Position numbers and translations under genes: made by a program
Notes under the pieces: generated by a model
Databases searched by the model: none
Told to the model about the DNA's origin: nothing
The model's input: only the letters and a program-made list of their open reading frames with translations
Shown here: positions 1 through 12,028 of the stretch, piece by piece
Layout of the letters: every line of letters starts with the position of its first letter
Position numbering within the stretch: the stretch's first letter is position 1
Origin: Blasia pusilla
Lineage: Eukaryota > Marchantiophyta > Marchantiopsida > Blasiales
Reading direction: 5' to 3'
DNA: 64,000 nucleotides
Assembly: GCA_050084515.1 (NCBI GenBank)
Contig: CM114272.1
Coordinates: 4,588,001-4,652,000 of the forward strand

Positions 1-333
1 AGTATTGCTGATCAAGACTTCTTGGTAGTCCTTCTCCTACACCATCTTCTTAGTGAACTGGTAGGTAGTGAGCCCAGATGGCTCCTCCCTTGGATAGGAA
101 TTGCTTCGCTTTGATTGTAGAAATTCTTCATCTATCTCATAGCACTCCAGATAGCACACATAGGACGAGGACTCTGTGTCAACTGCCCGGTCTTGATCCG
201 AGGTATACCCCTCATCTATGGTAGATGTCTCTCCCTGAGATGGCCGAGACTTCCAAGACAACTTCACCAACTTCTTGGAAGTACTGGATGGCGCTTGGAA
301 AGTGAATCTTTGTCTTTTCTAATCTGTATTGAC

Positions 334-855
334 CTAAGCCCCATAAAGCCACGGCCTTCCAATGAGTAAGGGGTAACCTATGATTTTCAAAGGTAGAAGG
401 ACAAGATAGTCTAGTAGAAATAGCACCCCTCCTATCATAGTGGGTATCTGAGTAAGCTGCCCCAAGGGCCACTTATGAGACTGATCCGAAAAACGTAAAT
501 ACTTATCGGTGGGTTCATACTTAGTGTAACCCAAAGCGTGCGCGGTCTGCTCTGTCATGATGTTGATCCCACTTACGGAATCTATAAGAACCTTCTTTAT
601 GGTATGCCCTTCAATTTCAACCTCTACTTTTGGCGCACCAAGGTTTTCAACTTCTATGCGGAATAGATCCACCACTGGGAGCTTCCTTGCTCTTGCCTTC
701 TTCTGACATCCAACCTTCCAACATTGGAGAATTTTCCCATGAATGGGATTATCCATAAGTAATTGCAATAAGGATATATTTTCTAGTCTGGCAGCCGACT
801 CCTTCAGCAAGTTGTAAGCTTCCATCACCAACGGGGAAGCCACCGAGGTCTCCAT
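334..855 (-). pseudogene. Retropepsin-like protease region of Gypsy element
   Basis: This is a 173-codon open frame. The segment KVLIDSVSGINIMTEQ resembles the active-site region of retroviral-type aspartic proteases, where DSGS or DTGA is expected. Here the Gly is replaced, giving DSVSG, so activity is doubtful. The end of the frame, YPLLIGRPWLYGA, matches the conserved ILGRPWL-type motif of plant Gypsy proteases. It lies downstream of the gag and zinc-knuckle segments of the same minus-strand element. A further in-frame scrap of the polyprotein lies at 37-270. It is part of a gag-pol polyprotein and does not stand alone as a gene. Confidence 0.6.
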
Positions 856-1369
856 TTTTACTTATTTGCGCTTGTGTAAGGGTCCTGGTGCGAAGACTCC
901 CCTTGCTTGTTCCTAAACTTGGTTACGGACCTGCTCCTATACTTACCGATGAAAGTACTTCGGATGATTATGATCAAAAGTTGGGTCCTCATCACCTTTC
1001 AGAATAGCTTTCCCCGCTCGGTACGTCTCAACCGCTTTCTTCATGCCGGGAACACTTCGAGAAGATGAAGACTCTTGGGTCTTTGTCTTCAAAATTTTCT
1101 TCTTAGACTTGGACCTAGTTTCCACTGCGAAGGTCCTCGGGCCAATCTAAGGAGTCTTTGTTGATCTTTGTTGCACGGTCTCCTTCCTTTATTGTCACCT
1201 TCCTTGGCATCCTTGGTGAGGTGACTTCTTCCACACGCACTAGCTGCACATTAACATCATTCTTGGTTTTGATGGGTGCCAATGGGGTGGTGACATATTT
1301 GACCAAAAAGCCGTGGCACTTGAGGTTCTGGACACTCCACCGCAGTGTGTCCCCCCTTCTTACAATTAC

Positions 1370-1720
1370 CACATAGGGGATTCAACCCCACTTTGGGTTG
1401 GGGCAATTGTTTGCCCAGTGATTGGCTGCCCCACAATTATAGCAGCAATTTCTTTTGATAGGTGGGGTGAATGGTACGGGTCCCATGATGTGACGTAGGG
1501 CCTCTGGTCTCCAAATTCAAGCGTCACGTATCTAGGGATCCAGCTACGAGAAGTACTAGCCCTAGGAATTGCGTGAACTACATAGCATCCCTCCCATGGG
1601 TCTGCTTCATACCATCCCTCTTCTCTTCAAGGTTCTTCTTGCATCCAACGTAAGTCTCGTTGCAATGGGCACTCCGGCACTGTATGCCCTTGAGTCCCAC
1701 AAGCACTACACCATATATTA
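1370..1720 (-). pseudogene. Gag zinc-knuckle region (two CCHC motifs)
   Basis: Translation of the minus strand gives WCSACGTQGHTVPEC (about 1,712-1,664) and CCYNCGAANHWANNC (about 1,450-1,409). Both fit the C-x2-C-x4-H-x4-C knuckle that binds RNA in retroelement nucleocapsids. The reading frame around them is broken. They connect the gag core (ending at 1,882) with the protease region. Confidence 0.6.
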
Positions 1721-1881
1721 GGCCGCATAAGACTTGGCCTTCTTTGAGGGTCTTTTTGGGCCGCCAAATGTACTTTTAATTCGGCCATTTGCTTTCTCAA
1801 TTCACTAATGGCGGATTTCTCCCCATCCTTCTTAGCCTTATGGGCAGGACTAAGAGACTTACGGTTCTCTGTCTTCGTGCT

Positions 1882-2604
1882 CTAGTCCTTACGCCCCTTT
1901 CCTAAAGATGAAGACCATCTTGGGTGTCTTGATTTATTCTTCTTCTTGCCTTCAGAGTCTTCCTTGATCTCTGATTCTTTGTTGCTAGTGTTGCCTGCCC
2001 ATGTATCTGAAGAGTCGGAAGAAGGCGAAGACTCTTCTGATGAAGAGCTTGTCCGCTTCATATGATGTCTCTTCTTCCGCGTCCGCCAAGACTTATCTGA
2101 GGCCTTGTAAGCTTCTGCAGAGATGATGACAATTGCTAATGATTCACGTTGCCCCTTGCAAGAGTAGTGATCCATCTCCATGGATAACCCTAACCCTAAA
2201 CCCGACACATACCAATCCACCAACTGTGGCACAGTGGTGTGCTCCAGCTTACCAGCCAAGCTGCAAAACCTCTGAGTGTACTCTCTCAAAGTCTCTTTCT
2301 TCCTTCTTTTAAGATCACGAACCTTTGTAAGCAAGTGATCATCAAATTCTACGTCCCGAAACTCATGAAGGAATGCCTTGAGGAGGGTCTTCCAAGTTTC
2401 CAAGAGCTCTGCATCTATCCCCTCATACCACTGCGTGGCACCCTTCTTTAAGAATCCAGGAAAGACTCCAAGAAGATCTTCCTCTGATCCTTCTCCATTT
2501 TCTTTTGCTACATGGATGAGCTCCACAATAAAGTCATCCACATCATCTCTCTTGCTTCCTACAAAGGTGGGATGTCTTAGCAGCGACTTGCATGGTTGTG
2601 CCAT
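1882..2604 (-). pseudogene. Gypsy gag core protein
   Basis: The frame encodes 240 residues. KGATQWYEGIDAELLETWKT followed by a segment on the pattern LLKAFLHEFR, then RDLKRRKKETLREYTQRF, is typical of the plant retrotransposon gag domain (capsid). The C-terminal third is a Ser/Glu/Lys-rich low-complexity tail. The frame ends in TAG between KD and STKTENRK, and the protein clearly continues beyond it; the stop is explained by CAG to TAG. Upstream, a basic region in two overlapping frames (2,577-2,948) is the gag leader, which shows a frameshift near 2,720. Confidence 0.7.
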
Positions 2605-3884
2605 CGGGGCTTCGTTGTCTTCGCTACTAAGAGGACTTCTGCCACGTGATGGGGAAGGCAGGTCCCCTGTGGTACTGTTATCCTTCTCTTCATCTGAGGT
2701 GTGGTGGTCAAACTGATCCCACTCCTCTTATGAGTCTGGCTTTTGTGAAGAATCAAGAGGCGTAGGCGACTTCCTCCTATCTCGTCTTCGCCTAGTAGGC
2801 TTTGGACGAAGAGGGGAATGGTTCTTTGCAGGTGTCCCTGGCGGTCTCCAGGCACTTCGTTCTTCTCTTCTTTGTCGCTTGGATCTTTGCTTGCACGTTT
2901 CAATGCTTCTTTCCCGATCCATTCAAAACTTCCCAAGATTTTAAACACCTCACCCTACACACAAGGCTCCACTTCATGGGAATGAAGACTCTTTGGATGA
3001 GCTTCTTAGTTCCACGGTACTCTTTGTGCAGGAGAATCCTCCGCCAATAGTACCCATCTTATACCAAGTGGGGGTCCTACGACTTGTTCTAGTCCCATAC
3101 CCCATTCTCTCGCTACCTTGCATTGGAGAAGCAAGAGAATCGATGGAATGCAGATCTAAAAGCCATGCGAATTGAGATCGAGCAGAAGATGAAGAGAAAC
3201 CAGCAAGAGGAAACAAAGGAGTTAACCTCATAATTGACCAACCTTGCAAAAATTGTGGCTGACCTTGCGAAAATAGTTACTCAAACCTCCAACACTTTAG
3301 AGTAAGTTATATGCTCTCAAATATAATTTAAGGGATAAGTTCTTTTGATGAATGTCAATGCTTGTGCCCCCACATCTATACTTAGTACATTTCTTCTAGG
3401 TGGGCCCATAAACTTCGCCATTCTTCCAGATGATGATGTTGTTACATAGGTGGCAAGAGTCATGGAAGAGCCGCCAAGGCACGATCATGGTAGGGAGGGA
3501 GACCACCAAGTTGAAAGAGGTATTTCATGAATTAATTACAGGCCTCTATTCATACAAGCTAAGATGGTAAATTTCAGGTGGCTACAACTGTCATTTCATG
3601 ACCACTGAGATTTCCCATCTTCTCTTCTTTTGTTGCTTGCAGAGGTATATAAGAGAAGCAAAAACCCAATGCCACTCTCTAATGCAAAAGTTGGGTCTAG
3701 TGACTTACCACTCAAGGATAGGCCAAATTGAGTTTAGCATTTCTTTCAATGATTTCGGGTAATTTTGCCCAACCTTGTAGACTTGAATGTCATAACCAAT
3801 ATGTTAACTCTTAAATTGACACTTGTTATAGGGAAAGGGCTCAAGTTAGATGAAGATAAATTGCATGGCATGTCTTCTCGTCAA

Positions 3885-5480
3885 GATGAAGCGTTGGTGC
3901 AAGTGTCTTCTCCCAAGAAAACAAGACTGTTCAACGAAGACCTATAATGAACTTCTTTGCAGCCAAAGTCCCAAAGCAGTCTTCATGCAAAGATTGTAAA
4001 CGAAGACCGAAGAACAAAGATTGTGATCAAATAGTCTTTGCAAAAAGAGCGGCGCAGTGGTTAAGAAGGGAGCGAAAATGAAACGCCAAGGTAGCCAACC
4101 GTATTAGGAAGATGAAGGGTTGGGAATTTGAATAGAATAGGTTAGGATTAGCAGTTAGAGGTCTAGATTAGAATAGGAAGACCAATCAGAGATTGTAAAG
4201 ACTATTCAAAGAGAAAATTAGTAGAAGAAGGGATCATTCCCTTGTGTCTTGAATTCCCCAATACTGTTTCGGGTGTATGTTGAGTTTACCAGCGGTGTTG
4301 GTGAGTATGTAGGGAGCTTGGTTGAGGGATGATCCAAGGTGAAGAGTCTTTTACTTTGTGAAGCTTGTAATACTTTTCTAGTTCTTTCCGCTCTTTGATG
4401 GAGAAGAAGAGTCTTCTCTCATGCTTTCTAATGTGTGGAATTGAATGTGGATCCTATTGGGCTGCAGTAGAGATGAGAGTTGAGTCTTGTAGTTTCAAAA
4501 TTCCAGAAGATAATCAGGAAGAAGTGTAGGAAAGTTGTTAGACAGTGAGTAACTTGCCATGACAGATCTAGTTATGAAAGTAGGGTGAACTGCTATTCTT
4601 GAGATCTCTTTGAGGTCCTCGTAGAGCTATGTCATTGTAGATTCACAAGTGTCTTGGTATGCACTTGAGAAGAGTCTTTTCCAAGCGGGAAGAAAAGCCT
4701 TTTATTCTTTTGTACTTTTAAGACATTGTCATCGTAGCTAGTGAAGCATTTTAGTGAAGAAGGAGTTTATTCTTGATATTCTTTATAAGACCTCTCTTTA
4801 CTCAGGAAACACTGGTCTCTTGGGAACGAACTAAGTACTTTGCGATAGAAAGAGTATCTTCTTCCTTGAGTTGCACATTACATCCGCACATCAGAAAGAA
4901 TGAGAGAAGACTCTTCTTCTGCATCAAAGAGTGGAAAGAACTAGAAAAGTATTACAAGCTTCAGAAAGTAAAAGACTCTTCATCTTGGATCATCCCGCAA
5001 CCAAGCTTCCTACACACTCACCAACACTGCTCGTAAACTCAAGGTACACAAAACAGTATTGGGGAATTCAAGACAGAAGGAAATAATCCCTTCTTCTACT
5101 GATTTTCTCCTTAAATAATATTTTGCAATCCTTGATAAATCTTACTATTCTAATCTAGATTTCTTACTGCTACGCCTAACCTCCTCTATTCAAATTCTCC
5201 AACCCTCTATCTTCCTAAGACAGTTGGCTATCCTAGCGTTTCTTTTCTGCTCCCTCTTAACCGCTGCGTCGCTCCATTTCCGGCTTCTGCAACCGTCGCG
5301 ACGGTTCAATCTTCACAGTCTTCGCTCTCTTAGCAATCTTTGTAGCCGGTCTTCGCACAAAGACTATCTTCAATCTTCTTTACAAAGAAGCTTTTCCTCA
5401 GTCTTCGTTGACAATCTTTACTCTCGTTCTTACTGTGGTCTTTTCTTACGAAGCACTTGCGCTTCTTCTTCCAACTTCTT
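3885..5480. repeat. Large foldback (inverted repeat), arms about 0.6 kb
   Basis: The segment at about 3,885-4,455 returns in reverse complement at about 4,865-5,480, centred near 4,660. Examples are GAATTCCCCAATACTGTTT (near 4,252) against its complement near 5,050, and GAGAAGAAGAGTCTTC (near 4,400) against its complement near 4,905. The arms are clearly diverged but collinear, and about 400 bp of unique DNA lie between them. Open frames in the arms (for example 4,773-5,036 and 5,224-5,565) have no recognisable protein and are probably chance. It could be a foldback transposon, or two copies of one element inserted head to head. A transcript across it would form a long double-stranded RNA. 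Confidence 0.75.
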
Positions 5481-5499
5481 TTCCAGTTTTTTACACAAT

Positions 5500-8360
5500 T
5501 CTCACTCTTCCAAGACAATCCTTAATCTTCTCACATCTCTTGTCCTCTCATCAGAGTTCTGTTAGTCCCTCTTTACACAATTTTGGTAAAGTAAGGCTCT
5601 GTACTTCCAGTATTGAGTCTTTAGTCCTTGCTCAAGGAAGACTTATGTACAAAACTTGATCTTTCTGTCAAAATTTCAAAAACGTGGGCACTACAACTCC
5701 TATAGAATTTCTTTCTTCTTTCTCTTCAAGTCGTGAAGCTTTATGAGACGAAAATATTTGAACTTTAAATCCCCAAATTTGTGCAAGAAGGCTTCCAAAA
5801 ATGTCGCACAAGTTTCCTTTGTGGCTACGGAAAGACCATCATACCATTGATTGGCTCTCTTTTTCAGCAACTTGGGAAGACTCGCAAGAATTCTTCCTTT
5901 ACACCTTCATTGTTAGCATTTGCCACATGGATAAATTATAATAAAAAATTTTCAGCAGAAAATAACCTCACATTTTATTGCGCTTCAATGAAATATCCCC
6001 ACTTTAAATTGTTGATATTCTTTTTTGGAATTTTTTTTATTTTAAGATAACCAAAATTTTATGTTGGAAAAAAATTGATAATAATCTTCTTTCTCTATTA
6101 CTAGTAACAATGCTTGTGCAATGCATGTTGAAAAAGTAGTAAAAATTAATTAGATTTTGAAAATTTTGAAAAAGAGAAATAAATTCAATTTTGAAAAGGT
6201 TTAAGAAAGAAATACCAAAGGAAATCATAAAAAAAGGTAAGAATGCACAATAAGTTATGAAAATATCACTTTTTGCACCTTCTTGGATGTGTGAATATGT
6301 TTTATTTCATAATTTTATATTCTCGAATTTGAAGGGAAAGAAAAATTTAGAAGAATGAAGAGAAATTACGGAGGTGGGGATAAAAAAGAAAAGTCATGTG
6401 TAAATTTTTGGAGAAAGAATTTCTAAAAATATAATTGTAAAAAGCATGAAAAAAAGTTTAACCTATGATCCTAAAAGGTGTAATAGTAAAAACAAAACTC
6501 TCCCTCCCTTTCTTTCCTTCCCCTTCTTCACCATGAACAAACAAACATGTTGTTGTGAAGCATGACGGGTGGCTAAGGGGAGTAACATAAGCAGATGAGG
6601 GAGGGCTTTCCAACATAGGGGAGATGATGGGTCTTATCATATACCAAAATGAAGAGCTCAAAATTTTCTTCGTTTTGATCTGCACCATCGTTCCTGTAGT
6701 GAAGTATTTTTATTTTTCTTGTATTTTCTTTATCTTTGATCTTATTAGGGTTTCTCACATGTAGTCATATCGTGAATGCTTCCCAGGTAACTTCCTTTCT
6801 TCATCCAAATAAGAGCCCCACCCCGACCTCTTTCTAAGTTCATCTTCATTTTTCATTTTTATTGTTTGTTCATGCATGATTCATCATTTTCTCTGTAACT
6901 CCATCCTTAGGTAGACCCTTGTTTCCATTGATTTTGATCTGGTTTTGCCTACTCACTTCCTATATTCTTAGTATCTCCACAAAGCCACTACTTGTGTTTG
7001 GGGAGGGATTTTGGGTCTAGCCATCCTGGGTGATGCAGGTACTAGATGAGAGTTTATTCTAGGGAAATCATTACTATAGAGGAGAAGAGAGTAAATTAAC
7101 ATGACCACTATTTTGAAAGGGAGAAGTATGGGAGATATTGGTAGGGATTGTCTCTCGAGTTTGATGGAGGAGGTGATATTCACTTGTTGGTGAGTAATAT
7201 CCATGCCTCAACCCATACCAACTCTTGTGGGGACCTGTGGATTATCTAACAGAGATACAAAATACCCTTATTATCTCAAATTATTCACTCATTCAAGAAC
7301 TCAAAACCACTTAGCGGCTAAGCATCTTGACTTTGATAGATTCTGATGGGTAGTTCCTCCAGTTGAGTTTGGATGCTCTCTTTAGTGCTTCCTGCATCAT
7401 CCCGCTTGAGTCATGACAGTGGTTGAGGACCCACCTTGGCAGTATCATAGGTCTCTTTGAGATTCTTTTCTCTATGCCCCAGGTTGTTCTATAGGATCCT
7501 CCATGCTATTCAAGATGACCTCCATTATGCATTTCTCCTCCCCTTGGCTAGGATTGCACTTGACCCTATGGAAGAGCCCTCTTGGTATCTACTTCTTCCC
7601 CTTTCACGATGGTGTCTCCGTTATACCCAAGAAGGGAAGGCCGTATATTGAGAGGTTGTGGCCTGATCGAGGCATTTTTGAGGGGGTGATTGGGAGTCTC
7701 TACATGGTGAGTTTGCGGCATATGCTAGAGGTAGCACTTCACTAGGTTTTTAGCTGGCTGATCTTATCACAACGAGGTTGCGAAAACATAAAACACTTGG
7801 ATAATCCTTTAAGTACTCACAATTTGCTCACACTCTTTGCCCGATGGGCATGGCACCTTCGTTAGCTATTACCATCGATGCCCTCGATAGTCTACATCCT
7901 CGCCCAATGGTTTATAGTTTATCTTTTGCACATGAATTCCATCATAACATGGTTGTATGCCTTGACTTGTCCTTGTCCCTCTTTCCATGGACACTCGCAC
8001 ATTCTCTCTTAGGATTGTAGCCAAAGGGTTTTTTGATATGATGTGATTATGTGATTGCTTTCCTGTAGGTGGCTTTAGGATCACAACATGTGCTAGTGGC
8101 TTTTGTAAGTTCCTTTAAGTTTCCTCTCACCTAGCACAAGGCCAAGAGAGTGCCAACAATAGTGGCCCAAGTATTGGGGACGGGGTGACTTTTGGCGGTG
8201 TCAAAGAAGGGTTGAGGGATTCATCCAATCGCCGTAGGTGCTCTTGCTGTTGGTGACTTGCATTATTGCTTTGCAATTCCATAAGGCTTTCCAATCATAC
8301 ATAAGTCTGCATGAGTTTAGAGTTGCCATGCCCACCGGCTATAAGTTGGTAACCTTAGGT
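5500..8360. other. Gene-poor spacer, AT-rich in part
   Basis: The stretch 5,930-6,450 is very AT-rich with poly-A and poly-T runs. From 7,320 to 8,360 the composition is more coding-like, but no frame could be assigned to a known protein. It may be decayed 5' sequence of the LINE-like element that follows. No RNA gene was recognised. Confidence 0.4.
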
Positions 8361-8399
8361 TTGAATGATTGTCTCAATGTACATCTTGAGTCAGTGGTT

Positions 8400-10653
8400 C
8401 TCCAAGTGGATGTGGAGATCTCACCATTTTCCTCCACATACTAATACACCCATTACACTCACTACATTTCTTCTAGATTCTCCTCTTCTCCCCTCTTCAT
8501 CCTGTCCTATTAAGCCTAATCTTGATCCATTATTACCGAATCCTACTACTTTGCCATCCTCACATATCTCATGTGTGCCCTTGTTCCAACTCCCATCCAT
8601 TCTATCCTTATCTCCGTCTTCCTGCTCCTCCTTCCCCAACCTACTTACCCCCTCATCATCGTCCATCACCACCTCTTGCACCTCCCACCTCCTCTTCTTG
8701 CTACCCTTCTACTTCTGCATTTGTACCAAAGGTTCGTTGCATATCTTGTGGTAAGGAGTTTGCTCCAAATCGGATCAAAAGACCGATCCATACATGGGCA
8801 TTCAATCCCTAACCCGATATCACCTCCTACTTCACTCCCCACAACATCTGCTTGGACTTGGTTAAGCAAAATTGATTTCATTCGCTCTTTCCATCCAAGT
8901 CTTCCTCGTCCTAGTCTCTACACTCGCATTCCTCTTGCTCTTCGCCCCATCACCCAACAAGCTTTGATTTTCCATTAGGTTAGCACGTGATCCCACAGAT
9001 ATCAATGCTTGGTATCTCCTATTACTCTTCCCACAATGGGTTTTAGTCCTCCCTCCAAGGGATGGAGCGACGCATCATCGTGAAACCTCCACACGTATTC
9101 AGCGCTTTATGTTTGAGGATTGGGAGAATCTTCAGAATGAGCATGTACTTCGAGCAGAGGCCTTAGCTGCAGCTCATCCCACTCAACATGCCGATCATGG
9201 GAGGCCTTCAATACAACAAAACCTTCGAGGAAGTCTACTTTTGGGGTAGCTTGGTGAGTTTTCACGTGCAACTTGAGCATTGGGTCCTTTCTCTCTGGCG
9301 GTTCCAAGTGCGGAAATAGTGGCTCTCTTAAAAGCTCTTCATCCTCCTTCAAGTGGTGATACACCACCTTTTGTGGAAGACTATACAATGGACCTTGACT
9401 TGGAGGTTTTCACAAGGGGTTTTGCTTCTATCTTGGCAGCTTTTGGTCAACTTCTTGGTCTGAATACATTTGAGGGAGAAGATGGTGTCTTGGCTTCACC
9501 ACAAGCTATCTTGCCTATTTCTTTTGGAGGGTGGGACTTTCCTTCATAGTTGCATCTGCTTTCGCAGCTTTTTTTGGGAGTTGGGCGTTCGTGGCACCAA
9601 TTTTGGCTTCAAGGTTTTTCCAAGGAGATACATCTATCTTGATGGATCATGTTGCCAATGTAGAGGAGGGGGGTCCTAAACCTGTTATTTCAACAAAAAT
9701 TGAGATCTGCACCATCTCTTCTTCCTCTTGCTACATAAGAAATTCTACCCCCTTTCAATCAATTGAATACGGAAGGGCTTGATCGACTTCAAGAGCACAT
9801 CTCCAAAAATCTACATCAAATCAAAATTTTCTAGCATTCTCTCTGAGGCATTCTTTGATGCTCATCGAGCTCATTTGAGTTCATGTGTGGGTACCGGAGT
9901 GGGGACGTGGGTTATTGTAAATCCTCTTATTCTTCCATTTCTTCTTTGTCAAAGTATATTCTTGATTTTTTGCGGTTACGTCTTGGACTTCCCCATCCTT
10001 CTCTATTAGGTGTGTTGAATTGTGTATGCGAGGATTCCATTGATGCCAAGAGTATCCATATTCTCCGATGTGCACATGGTGGAGAACGAACGGCCATACA
10101 TGATATCATTAGAGAGGCAATAGCATCGGTGGCTCGTACTGGAGGATACACAGTTGGGCAAGAGCAGCTCCATGTCCTACCTTCAACCACATAAGCAACC
10201 GCTCGTCGGAAAGTTGATCTTATTATGTCTCGAGGTGGATTTCCGTCACTAGGTGATGTGGTGGTTGTTGATCCAACACGTTCTGACTTGGTGTATCAAG
10301 CCGAACATACCAAAGGTTTGGCCGCCAAAACTGCAGCAAGAATCAAGGAGTTGAGTTATGCTGTGAGATATGCGACTGATGGATTTATTCCTTTTGTAAT
10401 GGGAGTATTCGGTCATTTACATGTGTCTTTTGATACTTTCCTGAAAACATGTGTTCACCACCCCCTCGAGAATCATCATCTTGCCCCTTTCCGTATTCCT
10501 TCTTTCTCTGTAGTTACTACTTATTTTCAGCGATGCATCTCAGTGGCCTTACAACGTGCGCAAGCCTTGGCATTGATACGTCGTGTGGAGGTGGTGGAGT
10601 TGCTCGCCTCGTTGTCTGTTCATGTCTTACCAACCACTCGTGTTTTCATCTGA
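8400..10653 (+). pseudogene. LINE-like retroelement remnant, RT core lost
   Basis: Plus-strand pieces in several frames line up with the non-RT parts of a widespread family of eukaryotic reverse-transcriptase ORFs. In order they are: a Pro/Ser-rich start; a degenerate zinc-finger-like piece RCISCGKEFAPN (near 8,733); LARDPTDINAWYLLLLFPQW (about 8,983) with the following LPPR; the linker LGEFSRAT and ALHPPSSGD (about 9,250-9,350); then RLRLGLPHPSLLG and HILRCAHGGERTA (about 9,980-10,100). The space between 9,350 and 9,880 is much too short for a reverse transcriptase and shows none of its motifs. The order of the pieces is from memory of the family and should be confirmed by profile search. 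Confidence 0.6.
9883..10653 (+). pseudogene. C-terminal PD-(D/E)XK-like nuclease domain of LINE-like element
   Basis: Two frames separated by a TAA at 10,192 give one continuous domain. It starts with HILRCAHGGERTAIHDIIRE and ends with ISVALQRAQALALIRR. The middle contains RRKVDLIMS, then DVVVVDPTRSDLV, the spaced acidic pattern expected of a restriction-like nuclease fold. In the related family this domain follows the reverse transcriptase. The stop at 10,192 sits in a conserved stretch and fits CAA to TAA. The domain is much better preserved than the rest of the element. Confidence 0.55.
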
Positions 10654-10659
10654 TTTGTT

Positions 10660-11480
10660 TCAGACCATCAATCGTGTAGTTCGTTAAATCGATGTTCATG
10701 TTGGCTAGTTGCCATTTTCTTTTTGCATTTCATTATACATTTTTGGACTCCTCTTTTGAAATGTTATTTCCTTTCTTTCTCCTCTTTTGAGGTTTAGTTT
10801 GCAATAAATCCGATATGAAATACGATGAACAAAACTTCCTTATTTGCAAACATGGCAAATAAGGCATGCAGGGAGGGTTAAGTGTTAACTGGAAGGAAAT
10901 GGACCGATTCTCACGGGAAAACGACCCGGACCCTGGTTGTTAGTTAACTCTCGTTATACAACATGATATGTGTGAGAGACTGGAACTACCCTAAGTTGTA
11001 CGGGAATATACGGAATCGCGCGGCGGGTCGGAGTCCGGACAGGTAAATAGGATGACAGGTGCATAATTCACAATTCCGAGATGGAAAGAGGGGAGACAAG
11101 TTGCGGCGACTCGAGAAGAATGAGGCGGTACAGCAAGTAGGACTCATGATTTTATTACATTCAAACGCGACCAAGGCGCGACGAAAAGCCGCGGCGGACC
11201 GGAGCTTCGCGCGGGTGCTCCCGTGAAACCAAGGAAAAACCGCTAAGAAAAAAGCTGTGAAATGTTCCAGGGACGCGCGAGCTGCGCTGCAACATCACGA
11301 CCGGCACCACGTATCTACAGCTTCCTACCATATCCATCATGAGTCAACGCTTAGAAACTCGCCAGCTACCTCTTCCGCCGGATGGCGCGGCCGACAGCCA
11401 AACGCCCGGATCCGATTACCAACTGTCTTTCAAGCACCTGCGTAGAATAGGTAGTCGGTCCGCCGTCGATGAGCCCTCGC
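10660..11480. other. Spacer downstream of dirigent gene 1
   Basis: This is non-coding DNA between the LINE-like remnant and the 3' end of the minus-strand dirigent gene. GC content rises from about 10,900. The region 11,050-11,480 probably includes the 3' UTR of the dirigent gene. No clear polyadenylation signal was fixed. Confidence 0.4.
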
Positions 11481-11485
11481 GCTGT

Positions 11486-12028
11486 CTACAGGGAGGTGAC
11501 GGACGGCTCGTCGATCTGGAAGTTCAAGCGGACCTTGAAGACGTTGTTCCCGGCCCGTTCGTACTTCGCGGTGCCGTAAGCGCCGGCGAGTCTGCCGCTG
11601 CCACCAACGATAGAGAGCTCCTGGTTGTCGTTGTCTTTGCCGTTGTCCAGTTGCCACAAACCGCGGAAGTGGAGCTGGGCATTGGCGAATCTGCCGTTGT
11701 TATCTATAATGTCTCCAAACTCGATGCTTGAAACCTCCTGAACCTCGTTCTCCCGGTTGTAGAAGTAGAGTCCAGCGACTTCTGCGAGGCTGTCGGAGTC
11801 GGCGTCCTCGTTTCTAGTCACCTTGTTGGAGTAGATGATTCCGCGGCCGACGTTGTTGGCCTTGATGTGCAGTCCGAATCTGGGACCGAAGACGTCGAGC
11901 TCATTGGAATCACCCAGCTGTTCGTAGAGGACGAGGTTGAAGGTCTCGGTCCTATCCGCATGAACCAGGCAGGTGCTGGCCAGCACCATACAGCCGGAGA
12001 GGACCAGGAGCATGTTAAGTCGAGCCAT
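11486..12028 (-). CDS. Dirigent-family secreted protein (copy 1)
   Basis: The ATG at 12,028 (MARLNMLLVLSGC) gives 180 residues in a single exon. An in-frame extension upstream exists but would spoil the signal peptide. Residues 1-24 form a hydrophobic secretion signal ending near LVHADR. The rest has dirigent family features: an N-terminal strand FNLVLYEQLGDSN, and near the C-terminus LSIVGGSGRLAGAYGTAKYE, equivalent to the conserved VGGTGxFxxARGYA strand. Dirigent proteins are extracellular eight-stranded beta-barrels that steer stereoselective coupling of phenoxy radicals in lignan and related phenolic synthesis; the substrate of this copy is unknown. Codon GC is high compared with the surroundings, as expected of an expressed host gene. 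It is closely related to the plus-strand copy at 41,883. Confidence 0.88.
   Translation of the reverse strand: MARLNMLLVLSGCMVLASTCLVHADRTETFNLVLYEQLGDSNELDVFGPRFGLHIKANNVGRGIIYSNKVTRNEDADSDSLAEVAGLYFYNRENEVQEVSSIEFGDIIDNNGRFANAQLHFRGLWQLDNGKDNDNQELSIVGGSGRLAGAYGTAKYERAGNNVFKVRLNFQIDEPSVTSL

Larger units (their letters stand above)
1..3250 (-). mobile_element. Gypsy-like (Ty3) retroelement fragment: gag to protease
   Basis: Reading on the minus strand, this block gives in order a basic arginine-rich leader (about 2,950-2,700), a gag core (2,604-1,882), two CCHC zinc knuckles (about 1,712-1,664 and 1,450-1,409) and a retropepsin-like region (855-334). That is the normal gag-pro order of plant Ty3/Gypsy elements. 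Reverse transcriptase and integrase would lie beyond the window start. Several stops and frame changes break the polyprotein, so this copy is inactive. No LTR or primer-binding site could be identified with certainty on the upstream side (3,000-3,900). Confidence 0.7.

Noticed and set aside
5224-5565. 113-codon frame and overlapping frames in the foldback arms
   Set aside because: Ser/Leu-rich by composition on both strands, and broken in the other arm; no domain.
8365-8978. Overlapping Pro/Ser/Leu-rich frames on both strands
   Set aside because: Low-complexity CT-rich DNA opens several frames; only the short zinc-finger-like piece and the segment after 8,980 match a family.
11339-11731. 130-codon plus-strand frame opposite dirigent gene 1
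   Set aside because: GC-rich antisense shadow of a well-supported gene.
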